Assembly (NCBI GenBank): GCA_035764005.1
Contig: DASTZZ010000061.1
Location: 1 to 36,803 of the forward strand
Source of the DNA: Terriglobales bacterium
Lineage (GTDB): Bacteria; Acidobacteriota; Terriglobia; Terriglobales; Acidobacteriaceae
DNA length: 36,803 nt
Direction of reading: 5' to 3'
Shown here: positions 17,065 through 24,561 of the stretch, piece by piece
Numbering within the stretch: position 1 is the stretch's first letter
Layout: each line of letters starts with the position of its first letter
Notes under the pieces: model-generated
Told to the model about the DNA's origin: nothing
Database searches by the model: none
The model's input: only the letters and a program-made list of their open reading frames with translations
Position numbers and translations under genes: made by a program

Positions 17065-17193
17065 CTAGTTGTTGAATCCCACGGCCGCAGGCAATGCGCT
17101 GTCGTTCTGGTTCGAGGCGGCCACGACCTCCGCCATGATGAGTCCGGCAATGAGTGAGCAGAAAATCAAAACGCCTTTGATGGTGATGCGCAC
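17065..17193 (-). CDS. Possible small single-pass membrane protein, 42 aa
   Basis: From a GTG start the protein begins VRITIKGVLIFCSLIAGLIM and ends AVGFNN. It has one hydrophobic helix (residues 7-22) between a short basic N terminus and a polar tail rich in Asn and Ala. GGGAGA lies 8 nt upstream of the GTG, which is why I chose this start over longer in-frame options. It could also be an uncleaved signal peptide-like peptide. It stands alone, convergent with serB. Function unknown. Confidence 0.45.
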   Translation of the reverse strand: MRITIKGVLIFCSLIAGLIMAEVVAASNQNDSALPAAVGFNN

Positions 17194-17413
17194 CGCAGGT
17201 TCTCCCTGCATGCGCACAGTGCAATTACCTGTCCAAGAGAGGAGCGACGACAAAACACGTACAAATCCGGCAGAATTTCGGGGATTTTCAGGGGACTGCG
17301 CCAATAACGATCCTGGACTTGTGTGCAAAAGACTGCAGTCAAACGCACACGGTTTTCACGCACCCCCGGAGGCGAACACCTGTTTCGGATTAAATTGACC
17401 CGAAGCCAATCGC

Positions 17414-17445
17414 GAAATCACGAAATCAGGAAATCACGAAATCGC
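17414..17445. repeat. Four tandem copies of an 8-bp unit
   Basis: Four back-to-back units read GAAATCAC, GAAATCAG, GAAATCAC and GAAATCGC. They end at the stop codon of the minus-strand gene at 17445. Such short tandem arrays can vary in copy number between strains. Confidence 0.7.
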
Positions 17446-17981
17446 TAACGTCGGTTCCCCAAATTGGCGACTCCGCAATATACCGAACCACTCGTCGCCA
17501 CGACTTGCGGCACCCACCATAGCTTTCTCAGAACAGGGTGGTTGCTGCGCATGAGCTTCGCCGCGAAGTAGTCCACGGCAAACGGCGTGACCTGAAGCGC
17601 GGGATACAAAGTCGCTGAATGGGCAAAGGGACGAACCAGCGGGTCGAGTTCGCGGCCACCCTCTTGAAGCACTTGACGTGTGGACCACGCGTCGAGGACG
17701 GCAGCTCCGTGCTCGGCGGCTATAAGGGAATAGAACGCCGCCCGTTCGCGTATCGAGATTTCAGGCTTCTGCGGTACGGGTTTTAACACCGCCCGATGAA
17801 TCAGCAGACTCTGCTGCGGTGCAGGGGCAACAAGGGATTCAGGAGCGGCTGCATTGCTGGCCAGGAGAAGTTGGGCGGCTGCGGGCGCGGCAGCCGAAGA
17901 GCGCTCCGCCTGCCCAAGAGCAAACGGGCTGGCCAGGAGCAGGACGAAGGAGAGGCGCTGTTTGGGGCTCATTGGCACCAA
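17445..17981 (-). CDS. Exported hypothetical protein with hydrophobic C-terminal region
   Basis: I do not recognise a named family. The protein is 178 residues, or 175 from the second Met. A signal peptide is clear (PKQRLSFVLLLASPFALGQA). An Ala-rich low-complexity stretch covers about residues 28-55. The rest, from about 75 on, is mixed helical: IRERAAFYSLIAAEHGAAVLDAWST, DPLVRPFAHSATLYPALQV and VLRKLWWVPQVVATSGSVYCGVANLG. The last part could be two membrane-associated helices. It stands alone, with no operon partner. Likely a real envelope protein of unknown function. Confidence 0.65.
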   Translation of the reverse strand: MVPMSPKQRLSFVLLLASPFALGQAERSSAAAPAAAQLLLASNAAAPESLVAPAPQQSLLIHRAVLKPVPQKPEISIRERAAFYSLIAAEHGAAVLDAWSTRQVLQEGGRELDPLVRPFAHSATLYPALQVTPFAVDYFAAKLMRSNHPVLRKLWWVPQVVATSGSVYCGVANLGNRR

Positions 17982-18056
17982 AGTCTATGGCCATATTGTC
18001 CTGTTGGACAGTGTTCTTTAGTAACCTGCATCACTCAAGTAACGCCGCAGCCAGGA

Positions 18057-18107
18057 GGGTGGACTGAGTGGACAGGATGGACAGCGGTGGACAGAGTGGA
18101 CCGACCG
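18057..18107. repeat. Run of GTGGAC/TGGACA direct repeats
   Basis: The word TGGAC occurs six times within about 45 bp, in the forms GGTGGACTGAGTGGACAGG, ATGGACAGC, GGTGGACAGA and GTGGACCGA. It is followed by a double TGCGCCTTA at about 18111-18127. The region is non-coding, between the exported hypothetical gene and the GH8 gene. Its origin is unknown. Confidence 0.5.
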
Positions 18108-18201
18108 CCTGCGCCTTACCTGCGCCTTATAAGAAGGGCACAAAAGTGGTGCAAATGCTCACTGATGGCGCACCCAACCCGGAAGAGTGCATTGGATTTA
18201 G

Positions 18202-19674
18202 CTAGGGAGTATGTGTTTGCGGTTCGATAATTCTGAAATTCCCGCTGCAATGCATCAAGCTCATCAGGTAGAGCATGCCATCGTAGTAGCGTTGTTCGCC
18301 GCTGGGCACGGGCGTGTTCCACAGCTTTTCAACGAAAGCTTTACGGATCTGGCCATCGGTCGCGGCCAGGCTGGCTACGGTCGTCGTTGCCAGCATACCC
18401 GTGGAATGGCGCGTCGACCGCGGGTTGCCGTCGAGGGTGTAGCGGTCGGCGAAGCTGTCGATGCCTTGTCCAAAAAGGAACTTCTGGATGCGATCACTGA
18501 GCGCGGTTTCGCGCTGGTCCTTGTGCCACCAGGAGTAATCGACCGACCAGTTGCTGGCGCTGCGCCAGGAATCGTAGCCGAAGGAGACGGGCTGGCCATC
18601 GCGCCCGATCATTTGCGTCATGTCGAAGTACGCGCGCTCCGGGGTCAGGCCCGTTTCGGGACCGGTGACTTTGGCGAACAGCTCGCGGCTCACGTCGGCG
18701 GCTGTCGCCCAGAATTCGCGATCTTCGGTTGGTCCCCAACGCGACCACAATTCGTAGAACGCCGGCAGATGATACGAAGGATCAGTAAAAGCGAGATCGA
18801 CGTTAGGCACGAAGCGAATCATGAAGTGCGGCTCATCGACCATAGGTCCGATCGTTTCACTTCGAGGCCTTTGTGGTGGTACGAAGGGCGGAGCCGCTCC
18901 CGCTTTCTCACGCGCTTTATTGTTTGGGCTCGGCCAAGGATGGTTCGGAGGAATGAACGGCGGATCTTCGGGATGAATGCGGAACGGCCCCGTGCCGGTG
19001 AGCACGGGATGATGACGCATGCCGCGCAGAATCTTGTCGGCTTCGGCCTGGTAGTTGTAGATGCCTTTGCCGTTTCCCCAGCGATGCGCAGCGAAGTAGA
19101 GGGACATGACAAAGTACTCTTCGCCATCCGGTGCGGCGCCTGTCGAACGCGGAGTGCCGTCCGTATTCATCGACCAGGCGAAGTATCCGACGGATGGATT
19201 TTTCGGGTCGGTAACGAGCATGTAGGTCTTGGCCCAGTTCCAGATCGCATCGAACTCGCGCTTCTTGTTCAATTGGACAGCGATCATCATGCCGTAGCTC
19301 ATGCCCTCAGTGCGCGCGTCATTGTTCGCCCAGTCAGTGATGTAGGCCAGCGGTCCGTTCTCGTTCGCACCCGTTTCGAAATAGAGCCGCTCTTCCTGAC
19401 CGTCGCCATGGAAAAGCTGCTGGAAAGCTTTGTCGATCTTGGTGCGAGTTTCCTCGGGCGAGTGTCCCTGCTCCGCGAGGAGGTCGCGATAGACGTGCGT
19501 CTTATAAGCGCCGCTGCCATCGCCAGGCATTCGCGGAAAATCTCCGACCGGGGCATTTACATGCGGCGCGGGTCTTCCCGAATTGGGAGAAGTCTGATTC
19601 TGCGCAGCTACGAAGCCACACAGCAACAGCATAGAAACGAGAATTGGGCAGAACCTTCGAGGATGTGCAAACAA
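18202..19674 (-). CDS. GH8 glycoside hydrolase, Rex-like exo-oligoxylanase
   Basis: This is a secreted family-8 glycosidase that probably trims xylo-oligosaccharides from the reducing end. I start at a TTG giving 490 residues, because AAAGGA lies 8 nt upstream and the N terminus becomes a clean signal peptide (FAHPRRFCPILVSMLLLCGF, then VAAQ). A start 69 nt upstream adds residues with no ribosome site. The segment DARTEGMSYGMMIAVQLNKK contains the presumed acid Glu123 and closely resembles Bacillus Rex enzymes, as do WNWAKTYM and the later DVSRELF region. A Pro-rich insert lies near residues 235-275. The gene stands alone, divergent from mscL. Confidence 0.88.
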   Translation of the reverse strand: MFAHPRRFCPILVSMLLLCGFVAAQNQTSPNSGRPAPHVNAPVGDFPRMPGDGSGAYKTHVYRDLLAEQGHSPEETRTKIDKAFQQLFHGDGQEERLYFETGANENGPLAYITDWANNDARTEGMSYGMMIAVQLNKKREFDAIWNWAKTYMLVTDPKNPSVGYFAWSMNTDGTPRSTGAAPDGEEYFVMSLYFAAHRWGNGKGIYNYQAEADKILRGMRHHPVLTGTGPFRIHPEDPPFIPPNHPWPSPNNKAREKAGAAPPFVPPQRPRSETIGPMVDEPHFMIRFVPNVDLAFTDPSYHLPAFYELWSRWGPTEDREFWATAADVSRELFAKVTGPETGLTPERAYFDMTQMIGRDGQPVSFGYDSWRSASNWSVDYSWWHKDQRETALSDRIQKFLFGQGIDSFADRYTLDGNPRSTRHSTGMLATTTVASLAATDGQIRKAFVEKLWNTPVPSGEQRYYDGMLYLMSLMHCSGNFRIIEPQTHTP

Positions 19675-19831
19675 TGCAGAGATCCTTTCAGAATGCGGTC
19701 GGCACAACCGAACAATCCTGTCCGACGGCAAACGATTCTGCAAGTCTGAAACGATTTAGTCAAGAGCCTCTCGGTCGCGGGAAATGTCTCCAAGCCCTGT
19801 GCTATGATTCCGGCGCTTTCCGGAGGTTCCT

Positions 19832-20260
19832 ATGCTGCAAGGATTCAAGAAGTTTCTCTTCCGTGGAAATGTAGTCGATCTGGCCGTTGCTGTGGTGATT
19901 GGCGCTGCGTTCGGAGCGGTGATTACGGCGTTGGTCACGAATATCTTCACACCTCTGATTGCAGCCATAGGGGGCAAGCCTGATTTCTCGAACTTGAGCG
20001 TGACCATCAACAACAGCAAGATCATGTATGGCGCATTTCTCAACGCCCTGATCTCATTCGTGATGATCGCACTTGCAGTCTATCTGTTTATCGTTGCGCC
20101 GATGAACGCCTGGATCGCGCGTCGCAACAAAGGCGAAGCTCCACCCGATCCAACGACGAAGAAGTGCCCGGAGTGCCTGAGCGAAATCCCCATTGCGGCA
20201 CGACGCTGCGCGTTCTGCACGGCAACGCTGTCGGGAACATCAGCCGCCAGCGGGAGATAG
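19832..20260 (+). CDS. mscL: Large-conductance mechanosensitive channel MscL with C-terminal zinc ribbon
   Basis: This channel opens under membrane tension and releases solutes during osmotic downshock. The protein is 142 residues. The N-terminal helix and TM1 are typical (GFKKFLFRGNVVDLAVAVVI), and TM2 is near residues 70-92. After about residue 100 the usual C-terminal helix bundle is replaced or extended by a zinc-ribbon-like tail with Cys112, Cys115, Cys126 and Cys129 (CPEC and CAFC). GGAGG lies 5 nt upstream of the ATG. The gene ends just before a good terminator hairpin. Identity is secure; the role of the metal-binding tail is unknown. Confidence 0.94.
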   Translation: MLQGFKKFLFRGNVVDLAVAVVIGAAFGAVITALVTNIFTPLIAAIGGKPDFSNLSVTINNSKIMYGAFLNALISFVMIALAVYLFIVAPMNAWIARRNKGEAPPDPTTKKCPECLSEIPIAARRCAFCTATLSGTSAASGR

Positions 20261-20287
20261 CGCTCTGCCGGCTCTGGCGGCAAAACG

Positions 20288-20313
20288 AAACCGCCGTCCA
20301 GATGCGGCGGTTT
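20288..20313. terminator. Bidirectional terminator between mscL and hppA
   Basis: AAACCGCCG (20288-20296) and CGGCGGTTT (20305-20313) form a perfect 9-bp stem with an 8-nt loop, flanked by A and T runs on either side. It lies 27 bp after the mscL stop and 68 bp from the stop of the convergent hppA gene, so it may serve both. Confidence 0.75.
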
Positions 20314-20325
20314 CTAATAAAGCTG

Positions 20326-20372
20326 CCTTCAGCCGGCGAAGCATTAGCCGGAAGCCGGTAGCCGGAGGCCAG
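20326..20372. repeat. Short direct repeats of AGCCGG
   Basis: AGCCGG occurs four times in about 40 bp (CAGCCGGCGAAG, TTAGCCGGAAGCCGGTAGCCGGAGG). It is non-coding and sits between the terminator and the hppA stop. Low-complexity satellite-like DNA. Confidence 0.5.
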
Positions 20373-20381
20373 TAGCGATCT

Positions 20382-22925
20382 TTACGCCTTCTGACTCCCG
20401 ATCCGCATTCCGTAGAACGACTTCCACACAAAAAACAACGAGATCACAAAGAAGAGCACCGCGAGCGCATTGCTCAACCCAGCGCCGCGCTCGGCAGTGA
20501 GCCTAACGGCAAGCTCGACCGCAAGCAATCCGAACAGGGTAGTGAACTTAATGATCGGATTCAGAGCGACGGAGGAAGTGTCTTTGAAAGGATCGCCAAC
20601 CGTATCGCCAACGACCGTGGCATCGTGCAGCGCGGTTCCTTTCTGTTTCAATTCGGTCTCAACGATCTTCTTGGCGTTGTCCCAGGCGCCGCCTGCGTTG
20701 GCCATGAAGATTGCCTGATAGAGGCCGAATATCGCGATCGAGATCAGATAGCCAATGAAGAAGAAGGGCTCCGCGAACGAGAATGCCAATGTCACGAAGA
20801 ACACGGAAATGAAGATGTTCAGCATGCCTTTCTGGGCGTACTGCGTGCAGATCTGAACCACCTTCTTACTGTCAGTGACCGAAGCTTTCTCAACGCCCTC
20901 GAGCCGAATATTGGCCTTGATGAATTCGACTGCTCGGTATGCTCCGGTTGTCACAGCTTGTGTCGAGGCGCCTGTGAACCAGTAGATGACTGCGCCACCA
21001 GCTACAAGTCCGAGAACGAAAGGCGCATGCAAGAGGGACAGGGAAGCAAGCTGTGAGGTCAATCCATTAGTGAGAGCCATAATGATAGAGAAGATCATCG
21101 TGGTCGCACCGACAACTGCCGTACCGATCAGCACAGGTTTTGCAGTTGCTTTGAACGTATTGCCTGCGCCGTCGTTCTCCTCGAGCAGAGCCTTGGCGCG
21201 TTCAAAGTGAACTTCGCCTGGATTTTCACGCTGAATTTCCGCTACAGGAATGTTCTCGATCAGCGAGAGCTCATAGACAGATTGAGCATTGTCGGTGACA
21301 GGTCCGTAGGAATCGACTGCGATCGTGACCGGTCCCATGCCGAGGAACCCGAATGCAACCAGACCGAATGCGAAGACGGCGGGTGCAAGCATAAGGGGAA
21401 CGTTGGTGCCGGGCAGAGGTGCTCCGAGGCCGCTGGTGCTCACCTGGTAGCCGATAGCCATCAGAGCAGCCATCGTCAGCCCGAGCCAATATGCGGAGAA
21501 GTTGCCCGCGACGAGTCCTGAAAGGATATTCAGCGAAGCCCCGCCTTCTTTGGAGGAAGTAACCACTTCGCCGACGTGGCGAGATTCGACGGAGGTAAAT
21601 ACTTTGACCAATTCGGGAATGATCGCCCCCGCCAGCGTGCCGCAGGAAATGATGAGCGAGAGCTTCCACCACAACGAAGTATCGCCGCCCAGATCCGGAA
21701 TGATCAGCTTGGAGACGATGAACGTGGCGATGATGGAGATGATGGAAGTGATCCAGACGAGGGACGTTAGCGGCGCCTCAAAGTTCATTTCATCGCTGTT
21801 GCGATATCGTCCGCTGGCAAAAGCATTGTTGATGAAGTAGGAACCCGCGCTGGTGATCAGCATCATGATGCGCATTACGAAAATCCAGACCAGGAGTTGA
21901 ACCTGGATCTTAGGATTCGGCACACCAAGGAGAATGAACGTGATTAGCGCGACGCCCGTGACGCCGTAGGTCTCGAAGCCGTCGGCGCTGGGGCCGACGG
22001 AGTCGCCGGCGTTGTCGCCGGTGCAGTCGGCAATCACGCCAGGGTTGCGGGCATCATCTTCCTTGATCTTGAAGACGATCTTCATTAGATCGGAGCCGAT
22101 GTCTGCGATCTTGGTGAAAATGCCGCCGGCAATACGAAGAGCTGCTGCGCCGAGCGATTCACCGATAGCGAATCCGATGAAGCACGGACCGGCATAGTCA
22201 CCGGGCACGAAGAGCAGGATGAAGAGCATGAGCAGCAGTTCGACGCTCACCAGCAACATGCCAATGCTCATGCCGGCCTTGAGTGGGATAGCGTAAAGGG
22301 GGAATGGCTTACCGCGAAGTCCAGCAAACGCTGTGCGGGAATTTGCAAACGTATTTACGCGAATTCCGAACCAGGCCACGCCGTAGCTGCCAAGGATTCC
22401 AATAATGCTGAATGCAAGAATGATCGTGAGCGTGAGTGCAGCTGGATGTCCCGGAATAGGAGCAAGGATTCCGAAGTAAAGCCCGATAATAACCGCGATA
22501 AACACCCACAACAGCGCGATGAATTTGCCCTGCGTAACCAGATACGTCTTGCAAGTCTCATAGATCAGTTCAGAGATCTCGCGCATGGCGCGGTGTACCG
22601 GGAGGTTCTTCAGGTTCATGTAGATTCCCAGTCCGAACAGCAGCCCCAGCACGCAGAAGATCAGTCCGACGAGCAGCAAGGCGTGTCCGTTCATGCCAAG
22701 GAAATCTACGGAAGAAAGGTCAGGCAGCTTGAGATTCGCTTCCCCTGCCGGTTCCGAAGTGGGAGCCAGATTTCCTTGTGCCTGCGCGAGAGCCATTGGC
22801 CCTTGCAGGATGAGCATCATGCAAACGAGAGCGCCTGCTCCGAGTACGCGCCGAAGCAGGTTGAAGAAGTTGTGGCGCGGCGAGGCCGCAGAGCCAGCCA
22901 TGAGACCGGCGTGCGAGGTCAGCAT
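20382..22925 (-). CDS. hppA: Membrane-bound ion-pumping pyrophosphatase
   Basis: This integral membrane enzyme hydrolyses pyrophosphate and pumps H+ and/or Na+. The start is the ATG with GGAGG 8 nt upstream, giving 847 residues; an in-frame start 18 nt earlier has no ribosome site. After a long N-terminal extension (about residues 1-60, partly signal-like) about sixteen membrane segments follow. The pyrophosphate-binding block reads CTGDNAGDSVGPSADGFETY (about residues 298-318). The K+-dependence site reads GNTFKATAK with Lys592; Lys at this place marks K+-independent enzymes, but position 595 is Ala rather than the usual Thr. The blocks resemble the divergent Chlorobium-type, Na+-regulated H+ pumps. 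It has its own promoter and a long structured leader. Confidence 0.93.
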   Translation of the reverse strand: MLTSHAGLMAGSAASPRHNFFNLLRRVLGAGALVCMMLILQGPMALAQAQGNLAPTSEPAGEANLKLPDLSSVDFLGMNGHALLLVGLIFCVLGLLFGLGIYMNLKNLPVHRAMREISELIYETCKTYLVTQGKFIALLWVFIAVIIGLYFGILAPIPGHPAALTLTIILAFSIIGILGSYGVAWFGIRVNTFANSRTAFAGLRGKPFPLYAIPLKAGMSIGMLLVSVELLLMLFILLFVPGDYAGPCFIGFAIGESLGAAALRIAGGIFTKIADIGSDLMKIVFKIKEDDARNPGVIADCTGDNAGDSVGPSADGFETYGVTGVALITFILLGVPNPKIQVQLLVWIFVMRIMMLITSAGSYFINNAFASGRYRNSDEMNFEAPLTSLVWITSIISIIATFIVSKLIIPDLGGDTSLWWKLSLIISCGTLAGAIIPELVKVFTSVESRHVGEVVTSSKEGGASLNILSGLVAGNFSAYWLGLTMAALMAIGYQVSTSGLGAPLPGTNVPLMLAPAVFAFGLVAFGFLGMGPVTIAVDSYGPVTDNAQSVYELSLIENIPVAEIQRENPGEVHFERAKALLEENDGAGNTFKATAKPVLIGTAVVGATTMIFSIIMALTNGLTSQLASLSLLHAPFVLGLVAGGAVIYWFTGASTQAVTTGAYRAVEFIKANIRLEGVEKASVTDSKKVVQICTQYAQKGMLNIFISVFFVTLAFSFAEPFFFIGYLISIAIFGLYQAIFMANAGGAWDNAKKIVETELKQKGTALHDATVVGDTVGDPFKDTSSVALNPIIKFTTLFGLLAVELAVRLTAERGAGLSNALAVLFFVISLFFVWKSFYGMRIGSQKA

Positions 22926-23161
22926 TCGATTCCTCCAGAACAAACCTTTAGAGATTCAGTCTTCGAGATGAAGGAGCATTTACGTTCATCGCCGACAAAT
23001 GGCGATGTCGCAGTCCCGGAACCCGCGCTTCCACTCGAATAGTGTTCTGAAGCTTGGCCGCGTCTCCCGTCCCCTGCGCCGCAGCGAAGGGAACACCCAG
23101 GGTGGGACCACTTTTTGCCTCGCGTCCAGGTGCAGAACGCATCTGCTCCGGGCGAGGCAAA
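22926..23161 (-). promoter_or_regulatory. Structured 5' leader of hppA (about 236 nt)
   Basis: From the predicted start site near 23161 down to the hppA ATG, the leader can form at least three hairpins. First is a perfect 10-bp stem TTTGCCTCGC/GCGAGGCAAA (23161-23152 with 23123-23114), with GCAGA/TCTGC paired inside it. Second is GTTCCC...GGGGAC around CGC/GCG (about 23095-23070). Third is a perfect 7-bp stem CATCGCC/GGCGATG (23007-22987). The region lacks a coding frame. It does not match a riboswitch class I know. Regulation is inference only. Confidence 0.4.
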
Positions 23162-23167
23162 CCCCTG

Positions 23168-23197
23168 TTTATAACATGTTGCAAAAATGAGGGTCAA
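23168..23197 (-). promoter_or_regulatory. Predicted hppA promoter
   Basis: On the minus strand there is TTGACC (23197-23192), an 18-bp spacer and TATAAA (23173-23168). Both hexamers are five-of-six matches to the sigma70 consensus. The start site would fall at the edge of the first leader hairpin. The divergent DUF4254 gene starts about 35 bp away on the other strand. Confidence 0.55.
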
Positions 23198-23232
23198 ACG
23201 GTACACAGGTTAAAATCGCGAAGCTAAACGCA

Positions 23233-23832
23233 ATGAATCCAGCTTCCATTCCGGCGCTGCAGGACGAGTACACGGCCAAGTGGCACTCCGATCCGCAGGC
23301 AGGCTCCGACAGCGGCCTGAACGCACTGATCCTCGAACAGCATCGACAAAATTTTGCGCTATGGCACGAGGAAGACCGAGCCCGCACCCCGCTTGCCCCC
23401 GCAGAGCAGATTGCACAGACGAAGCGCAACATCGACGCTCTGAATCAGGTTCGCAATGATCTAGTCGAGGCGATCGACAGGGAACTGTTGCAACACCTCG
23501 AAAAGGCTGGCGTGCAGCTTTCAGGCGAACTTCATTCCGAAACGCCGGGCATGATTATTGATCGCCTCTCGATCCTCTCGCTCAAAATCTTTCACACGCG
23601 AGAGCAGATCGAGCGCGGCGACGTTGACGCCGACCACGTCCAGCGCAACCGCGAACGGCTCGAGGTGCTGGTCGAGCAGAGAGATGATCTAGCGGCATCT
23701 CTGATGAAACTCTGGCATGAGATTCAAAACGGGAAGCGGAAGTTCAAGCTATATCGGCAGCTGAAAATGTACAACGATCCCAACCTAAACCCTCAGATCT
23801 ACGGGGCGAAGTCCTCGAGTTGCAAGGATTGA
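23233..23832 (+). CDS. DUF4254 family protein
   Basis: This is a 199-residue soluble, mostly helical protein. The conserved features I associate with DUF4254 are LILEQHRQNFALWHEEDRAR near residues 33-52, TKRNIDALNQVRNDLVEAID near 65-85, and the final LYRQLKMYNDPNLNPQIYG. This family is found in acidobacteria and Bacteroidetes, often near lipopolysaccharide genes, but its reaction is unknown. There is no signal peptide. The stop codon TGA lies inside the -35 region of the downstream toxin-antitoxin promoter. It is divergent from hppA. Confidence 0.8.
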   Translation: MNPASIPALQDEYTAKWHSDPQAGSDSGLNALILEQHRQNFALWHEEDRARTPLAPAEQIAQTKRNIDALNQVRNDLVEAIDRELLQHLEKAGVQLSGELHSETPGMIIDRLSILSLKIFHTREQIERGDVDADHVQRNRERLEVLVEQRDDLAASLMKLWHEIQNGKRKFKLYRQLKMYNDPNLNPQIYGAKSSSCKD

Positions 23833-23857
23833 CTAGTCAGATGACTAGTTTTATAAT
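23829..23857 (+). promoter_or_regulatory. Strong promoter with overlapping operator for the toxin-antitoxin pair
   Basis: TTGACT (23829-23834), a 17-bp spacer and TATAAT (23852-23857) make an almost perfect sigma70 promoter. A perfect 10-bp palindrome, TGACTAGTCA (23830-23839), overlaps the -35, and a second TGACTAGT (23842-23849) lies in the spacer 12 bp further on. Two similar sites over the promoter fit autorepression by the antitoxin. The start site would be near 23864, about 12 nt before the antitoxin ATG. Confidence 0.75.
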
Positions 23858-23875
23858 TAGGGATTGGAGGAGTGG

Positions 23876-24133
23876 ATGGCTTCCTGGCAGGCGCACGATG
23901 CTAAAGCGCGTTTCAGCGAACTATTGGAGACGGCGCTAAAAGACGGCCCGCAAATCGTCACAAGGAGAGGAGTGGAGGCCGCAGTCTTGGTACCAATCGA
24001 AGAATGGAATCGTCTACAGAATACTGCTCGCGAAAGTTTAAAGAGCTTGTTGCTTGAGCCAAATCCCCGGTTCCACAATATTGCTGCTCAAAGGGGTTCT
24101 ATGCGGCGACGTGGGACAAAGCTCTTTCGATGA
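23876..24133 (+). CDS. Type II antitoxin, Phd/YefM family
   Basis: This is an 85-residue DNA-binding antitoxin that should neutralise the adjacent PIN toxin and repress the shared promoter. The start is the ATG giving MASWQAHDAKARFSELLETA, because GGAGGAG lies just upstream and covers the alternative TTG start. Residues 1-45 match the Phd/YefM fold, with TRRGVEAAVLVPIEEWNRL as the second half. The C-terminal 40 residues would bind toxin. It overlaps the toxin gene by four bases (ATGA). Confidence 0.85.
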   Translation: MASWQAHDAKARFSELLETALKDGPQIVTRRGVEAAVLVPIEEWNRLQNTARESLKSLLLEPNPRFHNIAAQRGSMRRRGTKLFR

Positions 24134-24540
24134 AGGGCTACTTACTCGATACCAATGTAATTTCTGAGCTGCGTAAGCAGAAGCCCCATGGAGCAGTGCT
24201 GGGGTGGATTCAAAGCTTGCGAAGCGAAGAAGCATTCGTTTCCGCCATTACGCTTGGTGAACTCCAAGCCGGCGTCGAGCTGACACGAACTCAGGATGCT
24301 CGTAAAGCTCAGGAAATAGAGCGGTGGTTGGATCGCCTTGCCGGACTCTATGAAGTTTTGCCGATGGATGCTCGATGTTTTCGCGAATGGGGACGACTGA
24401 TGCACAAGAAATCCGAGCGGCTGATTGAGGATGCAATGATTGCAGCCACAGCGCGTGTTCACGATCTGGTCGTTGCGACTCGAAACGTGCGGGATTTTAT
24501 CGATTTCAACGTTCAGATCTACAATCCATTCAAGTCGTGA
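24130..24540 (+). CDS. vapC: Type II toxin, VapC-like PIN-domain RNase
   Basis: This is a 136-residue PIN-domain ribonuclease. VapC-type toxins cut tRNA or rRNA when their antitoxin is lost. The acidic metal-binding residues are in place: Asp7 in LLDTNVISE, Glu44 in TLGELQAG, Asp101 in LIEDAMIAATA and Asp122 in NVRDFIDF. The length is standard and all catalytic acids are present, so it should be active. It overlaps the antitoxin gene by ATGA. Pairing of a Phd-type antitoxin with a PIN toxin is common. Confidence 0.9.
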   Translation: MKGYLLDTNVISELRKQKPHGAVLGWIQSLRSEEAFVSAITLGELQAGVELTRTQDARKAQEIERWLDRLAGLYEVLPMDARCFREWGRLMHKKSERLIEDAMIAATARVHDLVVATRNVRDFIDFNVQIYNPFKS

Positions 24541-24561
24541 GCTCCGACGCTGTCTCGTGAT

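Noticed and set aside
18211-19749. A 512-codon open frame on the plus strand opposite the GH8 gene
   Set aside because: The minus-strand frame has a signal peptide and clear GH8 motifs. The opposite frame is Arg/Val/Gly-rich without domains, a typical mirror of GC-rich codon use.
20288-20313. Treating the AAACCGCCG hairpin as another dispersed REP element
   Set aside because: It is a simple perfect stem flanked by A and T runs between two convergent stop codons, which fits a terminator better.
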